Assembly (NCBI GenBank): GCA_964570825.1
Contig: CAZMZJ010000003.1
Location: 1 to 64,000 of the forward strand
Length of the DNA stretch: 64,000 bases
Origin: UMGS1002 sp964570825
GTDB taxonomy: Bacteria > Bacillota > Clostridia > Oscillospirales > CAG-272
Reading direction: 5' to 3'
How positions within the stretch are numbered: position 1 is the first letter of the stretch; every line of letters starts with the position of its first letter. Both the position numbers and the translations under genes were made by a program. Shown one piece after another: positions 9,028 to 18,030 of this stretch. The notes beneath the pieces were generated by a model that saw nothing but the letters and a program-made list of their open reading frames with translations, had not been told where the DNA came from and ran no database searches.

Positions 9028-12000
9028 TGAATCAGGAGATAGAAGCTGTGGAGCATAACGAATTCGATTCAATAAAGATAGGACTTGCGTCGCCCGAGAT
9101 GATCAGGGAATGGTCGCACGGCGAGGTGACGAAGCCCGAAACGATAAATTACAGAACGCTCAAGGCGGAAATCGGCGGTCTTTTCTGCGAACGCATTTTC
9201 GGCCCGACAAAAGACGGGGCCTGCATGTGCGGAAAATACAAGAACTGCCACAACAAGGAAGTCCACAGATGCGAGAAATGCGGTGTCGATGTCACGACCA
9301 AGAAAGTGCGCCGTGAGAGAATGGGGCACATCGAGCTTGCCTCGCCGGTTTCGCACATCTGGTATTTCAAGGCTATTCCGTCGCGCATGGCGCTTGTTCT
9401 CGACATGTCCCCGAAGCAGCTTGAACAGGTGCTGTACTTTGCCGAAAACGTTGTTCTTGACCCGGGGATCACTCCGCTCATAAAAGGCGCTGTGCTTTCC
9501 GAGAAGCAGTATATGGAAGCCCGCGAGATGTACGGGAACGAATTCAGGGCGGGCATGGGAGCGGAGGCAATAAAGGAGCTGCTTCAGGGAGTAGGTCTTG
9601 ACGACAAGCAGGTGGCAAGGCGCCGCGAGCTTGAAGCCAAGAAAGACAAGACTCCCGAGGAAAAGGCCGAGCTTGAGGAGCTCAGCATGGCGGGTGTGAT
9701 AAAAGTTGCCGAGGAGCTCAAAAAGGAGCTTAACGGAGGAGCGACGGGGCAGAAGAAGACCCGCGTAATCAAGCGCCTTGAAGTGTTCGAGGCCTTCCGC
9801 AAATCCGGCAATCATCTCGACTGGATGATACTCGACGTTATTCCCGTCATTCCGCCCGACATCCGCCCGATGGTGCAGCTTGATGGCGGAAGGTTTGCGT
9901 CGAGCGACCTCAACGAGCTTTACCGGCGCGTTATCAGCAGAAACAACCGGCTTAAGAAGCTGATGGAGATACACACGCCCGAAATTGTGATAAGGAACGA
10001 GAAGCGCATGCTTCAGGAAGCTGTTGACGCCCTGATTGATAACGGGCGCCGCGGCAAGCCCGTGACCGGGCCTTCGAACCGCCCGCTGAAATCTCTCTCG
10101 GAGATGCTGCGCGGCAAGCAGGGAAGATTCCGTCAGAACCTGCTCGGCAAACGCGTCGACTATTCGGGACGTTCTGTTATAGTCGTCGGGCCGTCGCTGA
10201 AGATATACCAGTGCGGCCTGCCGAAGGAGATGGCGCTCGAGCTGTTCAAGCCTTTCGTCATAAAGCGCCTTGTCGAGATGCAGAAAGCGACGAACGTCAA
10301 GGATGCGCAGAAGAAAATAGACCGTTCGCACGACCCGGCGAACGCCGCCGTCTGGGATGCGCTTGAAAACGTAATCAAGGAGCACCCGGTTCTTCTCAAC
10401 CGTGCGCCGACGCTTCACCGCCTGTCTATTCAGGCGTTTGAGCCGGTGCTTGTCGAGGGACGCGCCATCAAGCTGCACCCGCTGGTCTGCACCGCTTTCA
10501 ACGCAGACTTCGACGGCGACCAGATGCCTGTTCACGTGCCGCTGTCGGCTGAGGCGCAGGCGGAGGCGAGATTCCTGATGCTCTCGGCCAACAACCTTCT
10601 GAAGCCTGTCGACGGCCGCGCGGTCGCGGTGCCGACTCAGGATATGATTCTCGGTTCCTACTATCTTACGATGGAGAAGACAGGCGAGCCGGGCGAGGGC
10701 AGGGTATTCAGAGATTACAACGAAGCTGTAATGGCTTATGAAAACGGCCAGCTTGGACTGCACTCGTGGATATACGTGAGGGTGGCAAAAAGCTCCGAGG
10801 GAGTTCTCTGCACTCTGAGCGACTATTCGCTTATCAGAACGTCGGCCGGGACCGAGATAACCTTCAGAGTCCCGTGTGAAAGGATCATCACGCCTGCAAA
10901 CCGCACCTGCGGATACGCATATGTCCGCGTTCTGCGGGGTGGAAACGAAATATTCCGCGACAATACAGTTTCGATCCTCGGCGGCGCTGAGGAAGCCGTT
11001 CACGGAAGCGAATGCACGATGATAATAAACGGCTTCACCGGTGTCGGCGAAGGAGATGTGATAGAGGTCTGCTACAAGCACACGGGTCTTATCAGGACCA
11101 CGCTTGGGCGGATGATATTCAACAAGCCCCTGCCGCAGGATCTCGGATTTGTCAACAGAAACGACTTCACAAAGATAAACAACCTTGAAATTGACTTTGT
11201 CATGAAGAAGAGCGGACTCGGCCAGATCATAGACCGCTGCATTAAGAAGCATGGCGCCGCAGTCTGCGCGAATATGCTTGACGATATCAAGGAGATGGGT
11301 TATAAGTATTCGACCCGCGCTTCGATCTCGATCTCCGTCTACGATATGACGATACCGAAGGAGAAGGGCGCGCTTATAGCCGAGGCGGAAAAGAAAGTCG
11401 AAACGATCACAAAGCATTACCTGCGCGGCCGCCTGTCGGAGGACGAACGTTACAAGAACGTCATTAGCATATGGGAACAGACGACAGCGGACGTAACGGC
11501 AGCTCTTCAGGACACCTTTGACCAATACAACCCGATAAAGATCATGTCTGATTCGGGAGCCCGCGGTTCGATCACCCAGATGCGCCAGCTTGCCGGTATG
11601 CGCGGACCAATGTTTTCCGCAAGCGGCAAGACGATGGAAATCCCGATCAGATCCAACTTCCGCGAAGGCATGAAAATATTCGAGTATTTCATGGGTGCGA
11701 GAAGCTCGCGCAAATCCCTGTCGGATACCGCTCTCCGTACGGCGGACTCCGGGTACCTCACAAGACGTCTTGTCGACGTATCTCAGGAAGTCATCGTAAG
11801 GGAAGAGAAGTGCGACACGAAGAAGGGCGCATGGGTCACAGCGATTATTGACGAAAAAGATAAGAACGTTCTCGAGCCGCTTGCCGACAGAATCATCGGC
11901 AGATATACAATGGGCGACATAGTCGACCCGAGGACCGGAGAGGTGCTCGTTCCCGACGACACGATGATCACCGACGAGCATGCAGCAAAGATTGCCGAGG

Positions 12001-12998
12001 CGGGAATTGACAGAGTATATATCCGCACTGTCATTCAGTGCCATTCGAAATACGGCATCTGCGCCCACTGTTACGGCGCCGACCTTGCGTCGGGCAAGCC
12101 TGTCAGCGTAGGCGAGGCGGTAGGCATTATCGCGGCCCAGTCAATCGGCGAACCCGGCACGCAGCTTACGATGAGAACCTTCCACTCCGGAGGTGTTGCG
12201 GGTTCGGATATTACGCAGGGTCTTCCCCGTGTCGAGGAGCTGTTTGAAGCAAGACAGCCCAAGAAGGCGGCTATCATGGCGGAGGTTTCGGGACACGCGT
12301 ATATATCGATCGGCGAGAACGCAAACGTTCATGTCGTAACGATTCACCCGGATCATAATAATGATGCTGCGCACTCTGAAGTCAAGGAATATCAGATACC
12401 GTACGGCACGCGCCTTATCATAAACGACGGCGACCATGTGGAGCTTGGCCAGGCTCTGACCGAAGGCAACAAGGCGCCGGCGGATATCATGAGAATACTG
12501 GGACTCGACGCTGTTTACGAATATATAATCAAGGAAATACAGCGCGTGTACCGTTCGCAGTCGGTTAACGTCAACGACAAGCACATCGAGGTTATCGCAC
12601 GCCAGATGACGCGCAAGGTGCGCATCGACGATTCTGGCGACACCGATATGCTGTTAGGTTCGCTTGTCGACGTAGTTGAATTTGAGGAAAAGAACAAGCA
12701 GATTGAAGCGCAAAATGCTCTTGACGGGCAGAAACGCAAAACTGCGGAAGGCGTCACCGTTCTTCTCGGCATCACCAAGGCGTCGCTGCAGACGGAATCC
12801 TTCCTGTCTGCCGCCTCCTTCCAGGAAACGACGAAGGTGCTCACCGATGCCGCCATCAAAGGCAAGATCGACCGTCTGCTCGGCCTGAAGGAAAACGTGA
12901 TTATCGGAAAGCTCATACCTGCCGGAACAGGCATGGAGTGCTACCGCGATATAGACGTCGAGAAGGTCGGGGAGCTTTCGGACGGGAAAGCCGTATAA
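9027..12998 (+). CDS. rpoC: DNA-directed RNA polymerase beta' subunit
   Basis: The catalytic beta' subunit, 1323 residues. The N-terminal zinc site (CMCGKYKNC ... CEKC), the Mg-binding NADFDGD motif, the bridge helix/trigger loop region (MRTFHSGG) and the C-terminal Zn ribbon (CHSKYGICAHCYG) are all visible. Between the segments reading LHSWIYVRV (about 578) and LIRTTLGRMIFN (about 688) there are some 110 residues where I expect about 20-25 from Bacillus-type beta'; this looks like a lineage-specific insertion. ATG 9027 overlaps the rpoB stop but has no SD. GTG 9048, in frame, has AGGAG at 9034-9038 with 9-nt spacing and may be the true start. Confidence 0.97.
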   Translation: MNQEIEAVEHNEFDSIKIGLASPEMIREWSHGEVTKPETINYRTLKAEIGGLFCERIFGPTKDGACMCGKYKNCHNKEVHRCEKCGVDVTTKKVRRERMGHIELASPVSHIWYFKAIPSRMALVLDMSPKQLEQVLYFAENVVLDPGITPLIKGAVLSEKQYMEAREMYGNEFRAGMGAEAIKELLQGVGLDDKQVARRRELEAKKDKTPEEKAELEELSMAGVIKVAEELKKELNGGATGQKKTRVIKRLEVFEAFRKSGNHLDWMILDVIPVIPPDIRPMVQLDGGRFASSDLNELYRRVISRNNRLKKLMEIHTPEIVIRNEKRMLQEAVDALIDNGRRGKPVTGPSNRPLKSLSEMLRGKQGRFRQNLLGKRVDYSGRSVIVVGPSLKIYQCGLPKEMALELFKPFVIKRLVEMQKATNVKDAQKKIDRSHDPANAAVWDALENVIKEHPVLLNRAPTLHRLSIQAFEPVLVEGRAIKLHPLVCTAFNADFDGDQMPVHVPLSAEAQAEARFLMLSANNLLKPVDGRAVAVPTQDMILGSYYLTMEKTGEPGEGRVFRDYNEAVMAYENGQLGLHSWIYVRVAKSSEGVLCTLSDYSLIRTSAGTEITFRVPCERIITPANRTCGYAYVRVLRGGNEIFRDNTVSILGGAEEAVHGSECTMIINGFTGVGEGDVIEVCYKHTGLIRTTLGRMIFNKPLPQDLGFVNRNDFTKINNLEIDFVMKKSGLGQIIDRCIKKHGAAVCANMLDDIKEMGYKYSTRASISISVYDMTIPKEKGALIAEAEKKVETITKHYLRGRLSEDERYKNVISIWEQTTADVTAALQDTFDQYNPIKIMSDSGARGSITQMRQLAGMRGPMFSASGKTMEIPIRSNFREGMKIFEYFMGARSSRKSLSDTALRTADSGYLTRRLVDVSQEVIVREEKCDTKKGAWVTAIIDEKDKNVLEPLADRIIGRYTMGDIVDPRTGEVLVPDDTMITDEHAAKIAEAGIDRVYIRTVIQCHSKYGICAHCYGADLASGKPVSVGEAVGIIAAQSIGEPGTQLTMRTFHSGGVAGSDITQGLPRVEELFEARQPKKAAIMAEVSGHAYISIGENANVHVVTIHPDHNNDAAHSEVKEYQIPYGTRLIINDGDHVELGQALTEGNKAPADIMRILGLDAVYEYIIKEIQRVYRSQSVNVNDKHIEVIARQMTRKVRIDDSGDTDMLLGSLVDVVEFEEKNKQIEAQNALDGQKRKTAEGVTVLLGITKASLQTESFLSAASFQETTKVLTDAAIKGKIDRLLGLKENVIIGKLIPAGTGMECYRDIDVEKVGELSDGKAV

Positions 12999-13016
12999 GC
13001 AAAATAAGGTACGCAA

Positions 13017-13049
13017 CCGGGGGCTTTGCAAAAAGCCCCCGGGTTTTTT
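13017..13049 (+). terminator. Terminator of the rpoBC operon
   Basis: An 11-bp stem (13017-13027 with 13032-13042), 4-nt loop, then T6. Separates rpoBC from the rpsL transcript. Confidence 0.9.
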
Positions 13050-13168
13050 CGGGCGGGCATGAAAAATACGAATTGCTGTAATCATATTGAAATATATGGC
13101 AAATAATATATCAGGCTGCGCACATAATTGTGCAAAATGCAGAAATGCCCGTCGGGGAAAAAAGTTTC

Positions 13169-13197
13169 TTGACAACCATATAATGCGATGATATAAT
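13169..13197 (+). promoter_or_regulatory. Consensus promoter of the str operon
   Basis: Perfect TTGACA (13169-13174), 17-bp spacer, perfect TATAAT (13192-13197). It is 111 bp upstream of rpsL and explains high expression of ribosomal and elongation-factor genes. Confidence 0.9.
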
Positions 13198-13308
13198 ATA
13201 ATGTAACTGTTTGCGTACTATAGGATAAGTATGCTTTCAGCCATGTGCGGTCAAGCATCCGCACATCATATAAACATTAAATTTTGAAGAAGGAGGACAA
13301 AAAGAAGG

Positions 13309-13725
13309 ATGCCGACCTTTAACCAACTTGTAAGACAGGGACGCAGCGAAAAGAACTACAAGTCCAAAGCACCCTTGCTTCAGAAGGGCTTCAACACTCT
13401 TAACAATGCGCCGATAGACCTGCCTTCGCCTCAGAAGAGGGGTGTATGCACAAAGGTTTCCACGACCAGCCCCAAGAAGCCTAACTCTGCGCTCCGCAAG
13501 ATTGCGAGAGTAAGACTTACAAACGGTCTTGAAGCCACAGTATATATTCCCGGTATCGGGCATAATCTTCAGGAACACTCGGTCGTTCTCATCAGAGGCG
13601 GAAGGGTGCGTGACCTGCCTGGAGTTCGTTACCACATCATCCGCGGCACGCTTGACGCTCAGGGCGTCGCAAACCGCAAGCAGGGCCGTTCGAAATACGG
13701 TGCCAAAGTAACCAAGAAGAAGTAA
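13309..13725 (+). CDS. rpsL: 30S ribosomal protein S12
   Basis: A 138-residue S12, part of the decoding centre and a target of streptomycin. The loop TTSPKKPNSALRK keeps Lys56 (Bacillus numbering; E. coli K42), the wild-type streptomycin-sensitive residue. The second loop reads GGRVRDLPGVRY, so position 101 is Arg (codon CGT, 13609-13611) where the norm is Lys (E. coli K87, M. tuberculosis K88). Substitution of that Lys by Arg is a known streptomycin-resistance mutation in other bacteria. SD AAGGAGG stands upstream of ATG 13309. First gene of a classic str operon (rpsL-rpsG-fusA-tuf). Confidence 0.98.
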   Translation: MPTFNQLVRQGRSEKNYKSKAPLLQKGFNTLNNAPIDLPSPQKRGVCTKVSTTSPKKPNSALRKIARVRLTNGLEATVYIPGIGHNLQEHSVVLIRGGRVRDLPGVRYHIIRGTLDAQGVANRKQGRSKYGAKVTKKK

Positions 13726-13907
13726 AAGGAACAGAGAATCATAGTATTTCATAACGAAAAGCAAGGGAAACAGATAAAGCAGAGGGCTCGCCGGTCTGAG
13801 TTAAAATTTAATGTTTATACAGATAAATTAACCTCACGACGCGCGCTTACAGAAGAATGCTTTTGAGTACCTGTGAATTCATATTTTTAATGAAGGAGGG
13901 AAGCACA

Positions 13908-14378
13908 GTGCCGAGAAGAGGTAAAATATCCAAGAGAGACGTATTGCCGGATCCGTTGTACAATTCAAAGCTTGTAACGAAGCTTATCAACAACGTAATG
14001 CTTGACGGCAAAAAGGGAGTCGCTCAGTCTATCGTATACGAGGCTTTCAAAATCATCGGCGAAAAGACGGAGCAGAATCCTCTCAAGGTTTTCGAGGAGG
14101 CTCTTGAAAACGTAATGCCGGTTCTTGAGGTAAAGGCACGCCGTGTAGGCGGAGCGACCTATCAGGTTCCGCAGGAAGTTAGAGCCGAAAGACGTCAGAC
14201 GCTTGGTCTTCGTTGGATTATCAGCTTTGCGAGAAGTCGCAGCGAGCGCACGATGGCAGAATGCCTCGCGGGAGAGATAATGGACGCGAAGAACAATGCG
14301 GGCGGCGCATTTAAGAAAAAGGAAGAAACACACAGAATGGCGGAAGCAAACAAAGCGTTTGCTCACTACCGTTATTAA
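13908..14378 (+). CDS. rpsG: 30S ribosomal protein S7
   Basis: S7, 156 residues, nucleates assembly of the 30S head and contacts the E/P sites. It begins PRRGKISKRDVLPDPLYNSK and ends with the usual HRMAEANKAFAHYRY tail. I place the start at GTG 13908 because GAAGGAGGG ends 7 nt before it and family members start at this Pro-Arg-Arg. The longer reading from 13857 adds 17 residues unlike any S7. The 182-nt spacer after rpsL is larger than usual for this operon and may hold a regulatory structure, though I could not define one. Confidence 0.97.
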   Translation: MPRRGKISKRDVLPDPLYNSKLVTKLINNVMLDGKKGVAQSIVYEAFKIIGEKTEQNPLKVFEEALENVMPVLEVKARRVGGATYQVPQEVRAERRQTLGLRWIISFARSRSERTMAECLAGEIMDAKNNAGGAFKKKEETHRMAEANKAFAHYRY

Positions 14379-14399
14379 TAGAAGGAGACCACAAGACTT

Positions 14400-16481
14400 A
14401 TGCCCAGAGAATATTCGCTTGAGCGTACACGTAATATCGGCATCATGGCGCACATCGACGCCGGTAAAACCACTACGACAGAAAGAATATTGTTCTATAC
14501 AGGCAAAACACACAAGATCGGCGAGGTCCATGAGGGAGCTGCGACGATGGACTGGATGGAGCAGGAGCAGGAAAGAGGCATAACGATCACCTCGGCTGCG
14601 ACGACCTGTTACTGGAAGGGACACCGCATAAACATCATAGATACCCCCGGTCATGTTGACTTTACCGTTGAAGTTGAGCGTTCGCTTCGTGTTCTCGATG
14701 GATCGGTAACGGTATTTTGCGCCAAAGGCGGAGTTGAGCCGCAGTCTGAAACCGTCTGGAGACAGGCGAACAAATACGGCGTTCCGCGTATGGCATATGT
14801 GAACAAGATGGATATAACCGGTGCGAATTTCTACCGTGTTATAGAAATGATGAAGGAAAGGCTTCATACAAACCCGGTTCCGATTCAGCTTCCGATCGGA
14901 TCTGAGGAAAAGTTCAGAGGAATAATTGACCTTATCAATATGGAAGCCGACGTTTACTACGACGACCTCGGCAAGGATATGCGTGTCGAGCCGATTCCGG
15001 AGGACATGCTTGAGAAGGCGAAGAGCTACAGGGCGAAGATGATAGAAGCGGTGGCGGAAGCCGACGAGGCGCTGTTCGAGAAGTACTGCAACGAGGAAGA
15101 GATCAGCACCGAAGAAATCAAGGCGGCCATCCGCAAGGAGACCATCGCGAACAAGATCGTGCCTGTGACCTGCGGCACCTCATACCGCAACAAGGGCGTA
15201 CAGAAGCTGCTTGACGCGGTTGTGGACTATCTGCCGTCGCCTGTTGACGTTCCGAACATCAGGGGCATTGATTCAAAAACCGATCAGGAGGTTGAGAGAC
15301 CTTCGTCGGACGACGCGCCTTTTGCGGCGCTTGCGTTCAAGATAATGACCGACCCGTTTGTCGGGAAGCTCTGCTATTTCAGGGTATATTCCGGCACTGT
15401 CGACGTCGGCCAGACGGTGTACAACGCGAACAAGAAGAGCCGCGAGCGGCTCGGACGTCTGCTTCAAATGCACGCGAACGAACGCAAGGATATTGAAAAG
15501 TGCTACAGCGGAGACATAGCCGCTGTCGTCGGGCTTAAGAACACGACGACTGGCGATACGCTCTGCGACGAGAACAATCCGATAGTTCTCGAGTCTATGG
15601 AGTTCCCGGAACCTGTCATAAGGGTTGCGATTGAGCCGAAGACCCGTGCGGGGCAGGACAAGATGGGCATCGCCCTTCAGAAGCTTGCGGAGGAAGACCC
15701 GACCTTCCGCACCTACACTGACGAGGAAACGGGGCAGACCATCATCGCCGGCATGGGCGAGCTTCACCTTGAAATTATCGTCGACAGAATGCTGCGCGAA
15801 TTCAAGGTTGAGGCAATAGTCGGCAAGCCGCAGGTTGCCTACAAGGAGACCATCAGAAAATCGGCGGACGTGGACTGCAAGTACGCGCGCCAGTCCGGCG
15901 GTAAAGGACAGTACGGACACGTCAAGATCATTATCGAGCCCACACAGCCCGGAACTGGTTATATATTTGAGAACAAGGTTGTCGGCGGCGCGATACCGAA
16001 GGAATTCATTCCTGCGGTTGACGCAGGTATCCGCGGGGCAATGCAGAGCGGCGTTCTTGCCGGATACAATGTCGTTGACGTAAAGGTAACCCTGTACGAC
16101 GGCTCATATCACGAAGTCGACTCGTCTGAAATGGCATTCAAGATTGCCGGCTCCATGGCGTTCAAGGAAGCGATGAAGAAAGCCGATCCGGTGCTGATAG
16201 AGCCGATCATGAAGGTTGTGGTTATCGTCGCGGACGATTATGTAGGCGACGTAATCGGCGATCTGAACTCGCGCCGCGGTCAGATCCAGTCGATGGAGGC
16301 GCAGTCCGGAGCCCAGGAGATCACAGCGTTTGTTCCGCTGTCCGATATGTTCGGATACGCGACAGCCCTCCGTTCCAACACGCAGGGCCGCGGGCAGTTC
16401 TCAATGGAGCCCAGTCATTTCGCCGAGGTTCCGAAGGCTATTCAGGAAAGCATCATCCTGCACAGAACCAGCAATAAGTGA
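14400..16481 (+). CDS. fusA: Translation elongation factor G
   Basis: The ribosomal translocase EF-G, 693 residues, normal length. The GTPase motifs are complete: P-loop AHIDAGKTT, switch RGITITSA, DTPGHVD and NKMD. Domain IV (GGKGQYGHVKI...) and domain V (RRGQIQSMEAQ) follow. It is canonical fusA rather than a tetracycline-type or fusA2 paralogue, judged from these conserved blocks. SD GAAGGAG before ATG 14400; 21 nt after rpsG, in one transcription unit with tuf. Confidence 0.98.
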   Translation: MPREYSLERTRNIGIMAHIDAGKTTTTERILFYTGKTHKIGEVHEGAATMDWMEQEQERGITITSAATTCYWKGHRINIIDTPGHVDFTVEVERSLRVLDGSVTVFCAKGGVEPQSETVWRQANKYGVPRMAYVNKMDITGANFYRVIEMMKERLHTNPVPIQLPIGSEEKFRGIIDLINMEADVYYDDLGKDMRVEPIPEDMLEKAKSYRAKMIEAVAEADEALFEKYCNEEEISTEEIKAAIRKETIANKIVPVTCGTSYRNKGVQKLLDAVVDYLPSPVDVPNIRGIDSKTDQEVERPSSDDAPFAALAFKIMTDPFVGKLCYFRVYSGTVDVGQTVYNANKKSRERLGRLLQMHANERKDIEKCYSGDIAAVVGLKNTTTGDTLCDENNPIVLESMEFPEPVIRVAIEPKTRAGQDKMGIALQKLAEEDPTFRTYTDEETGQTIIAGMGELHLEIIVDRMLREFKVEAIVGKPQVAYKETIRKSADVDCKYARQSGGKGQYGHVKIIIEPTQPGTGYIFENKVVGGAIPKEFIPAVDAGIRGAMQSGVLAGYNVVDVKVTLYDGSYHEVDSSEMAFKIAGSMAFKEAMKKADPVLIEPIMKVVVIVADDYVGDVIGDLNSRRGQIQSMEAQSGAQEITAFVPLSDMFGYATALRSNTQGRGQFSMEPSHFAEVPKAIQESIILHRTSNK

Positions 16482-16519
16482 TATAATATACAATAACATT
16501 TAATATGGAGGAATTAAAA

Positions 16520-17725
16520 ATGGCAAAAGCTAAGTTTGAGCGCACCAAGCCCCACGTAAATATTGGTACAATCGGCCACGTTGACCATGGCAAGACCACA
16601 CTTACCGCTGCTATCACAAAGACCCTCTCTCTTAAGAACAGCAAAGTTGAATTCCTGGCATACGACCAGATCGATAACGCTCCCGAAGAGAAGGCAAAAG
16701 GAATTACAATCAACACAAGACACGTCGAGTACGAGACAGACAAGCGCCATTACGCGCATGTCGACTGCCCCGGCCACGCCGACTATGTAAAGAACATGAT
16801 CACCGGCGCCGCACAGATGGACGGAGCAATCCTTGTCGTTGCGGCAACAGACGGTCCTCTGCAGCAGACCCGCGAGCACGTTCTGCTCGCGCGCCAGGTT
16901 GGCGTTCCCGCGCTTGTTGTATTCATGAACAAGATTGACCTTGTTGACGACCCCGAGCTTCTCGACCTTGTCGAGATGGAAACCCGCGACCTGCTTTCAT
17001 CCTACGAGTTCCCGGGCGACGAGATTCCCGTCATCCGCGGAGCTGCCCGTCCGGCTCTTGAAAGCCCGTCGAAGGACCCGAACGCTCCCGAGTACAAGTG
17101 CATCTGGGAGCTTATGGACGCAGTTGATAACTACATCCCCACACCCGACAGAAAGAGCGATCTGCCCTTCCTTATACCTGTTGAGGACGTATTCTCGATT
17201 TCCGGACGCGGCACAGTCGCTACCGGCCGTGTTGAGCGCGGAACCGTTAAAATCGGCGATACAGTTGAGATTGTCGGTCTTTCGGACGAGAAGAAGCCCA
17301 CGGTCATTACGGGCGTTGAAATGTTCCACAAGCTGCTTGACCAGGCTGAGGCCGGTGACAACATCGGACTTCTGCTCCGCGGCATAGACAAGGATGGAGT
17401 CGAGCGCGGACAGGTTCTCTGCAAGCCGGGCACGATTCAGCCGCACACCAAGTTTGTGGGCCGTGTTTACGTTCTTACCGAGAAGGAAGGCGGACGCAAG
17501 AAGCCCTTCTTCTCTGGATACAGACCGCAGTTCTACTTCAGAACCACCGACGTTACCGGTGTTATCGAGCTTCCGAAGGATGTTGAGATGTGCCGTCCGG
17601 GCGACCATGTCGATATGACGGTCGAGCTCATCACACCCATCGCCTGCGAGAAGGGACTCCGTTTCGCTATCCGTGAAGGCGGCAGAACCGTCGGCTCAGG
17701 TATCGTAAACGAAATCATCAAATAA
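16520..17725 (+). CDS. tuf: Translation elongation factor Tu
   Basis: EF-Tu, 401 residues, delivers aminoacyl-tRNA to the ribosome. Motifs: GHVDHGKTT, DCPGHADYVKNM, NKID (usually NKCD) and the beta-barrel domains II-III with GYRPQFYFRTTDVTG. Local departures from the usual sequence include DGPLQQTREH for DGPMPQTREH and GGRKKPFF for GGRHTPFF, both lineage-level changes that keep GTP-binding residues. I start at ATG 16520, 6 nt after GGAGGAA and giving the usual MAKAKFERTKPH; an upstream ATG at 16505 is inside the SD region. Last gene of the str operon. Confidence 0.98.
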   Translation: MAKAKFERTKPHVNIGTIGHVDHGKTTLTAAITKTLSLKNSKVEFLAYDQIDNAPEEKAKGITINTRHVEYETDKRHYAHVDCPGHADYVKNMITGAAQMDGAILVVAATDGPLQQTREHVLLARQVGVPALVVFMNKIDLVDDPELLDLVEMETRDLLSSYEFPGDEIPVIRGAARPALESPSKDPNAPEYKCIWELMDAVDNYIPTPDRKSDLPFLIPVEDVFSISGRGTVATGRVERGTVKIGDTVEIVGLSDEKKPTVITGVEMFHKLLDQAEAGDNIGLLLRGIDKDGVERGQVLCKPGTIQPHTKFVGRVYVLTEKEGGRKKPFFSGYRPQFYFRTTDVTGVIELPKDVEMCRPGDHVDMTVELITPIACEKGLRFAIREGGRTVGSGIVNEIIK

Positions 17726-17747
17726 TAACAGCATATAAAAAAGCCAA

Positions 17748-17780
17748 AGCTGCCGGACGCTCGAAAAGCGTCCGGCGGCT
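17748..17780. terminator. Hairpin after tuf, possible terminator
   Basis: A stem of about 14 bp (17748-17761 with 17767-17780, one G-U pair) and a 5-nt loop. No T-run follows on the plus strand, while an A6 run precedes it, so as an intrinsic terminator it would work better on the minus strand. It lies between tuf and the FMN riboswitch. Confidence 0.45.
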
Positions 17781-17800
17781 GAAAAGAAAATCAGATATAA

Positions 17801-17985
17801 TATCTTTGGGGATTGGTGAAAATCCATGCCGGTGGTAAAAGCCCACGAACGCGAAAGCGCCGAGCAGGCAAAAAAGAATTCCTGCGCCGACGGTAATTCT
17901 CTTGATTGAGATAAGTCCGGATGAGAAAAGATAAAAAAGCGGGCGAATAGCCCATATTGTCCCCTTGTCAAAGGGGCTTTTTTAT
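17801..17985 (+). ncRNA. FMN riboswitch (RFN element) with terminator
   Basis: P1 is TATCTTT (17801-17807) with AAAGATA (17927-17933). Between them are the conserved RFN stretches GGTGAAAATCC, GCCGGTGGTAAAAGCCC, GCCGACGGTAATTCTCTTG and AAGTCCGGATGAGA. Downstream CCCCTT/AAGGGG (17961-17976) followed by T6 forms an intrinsic terminator, so FMN binding should switch off transcription of ribU by premature termination. Directly upstream of ribU. Confidence 0.95.
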
Positions 17986-18030
17986 TCTTTTCCGAAATTA
18001 TTTAACTATTTTTAATGATCGGAAAGGATA

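Noticed and set aside
9069..12068. A 999-codon open reading on the minus strand, opposite rpoC
   Set aside because: It mirrors rpoC completely, has no SD or recognisable domain, and follows from codon bias of the real gene. The same holds for long opposite readings in rpoB, fusA and tuf.
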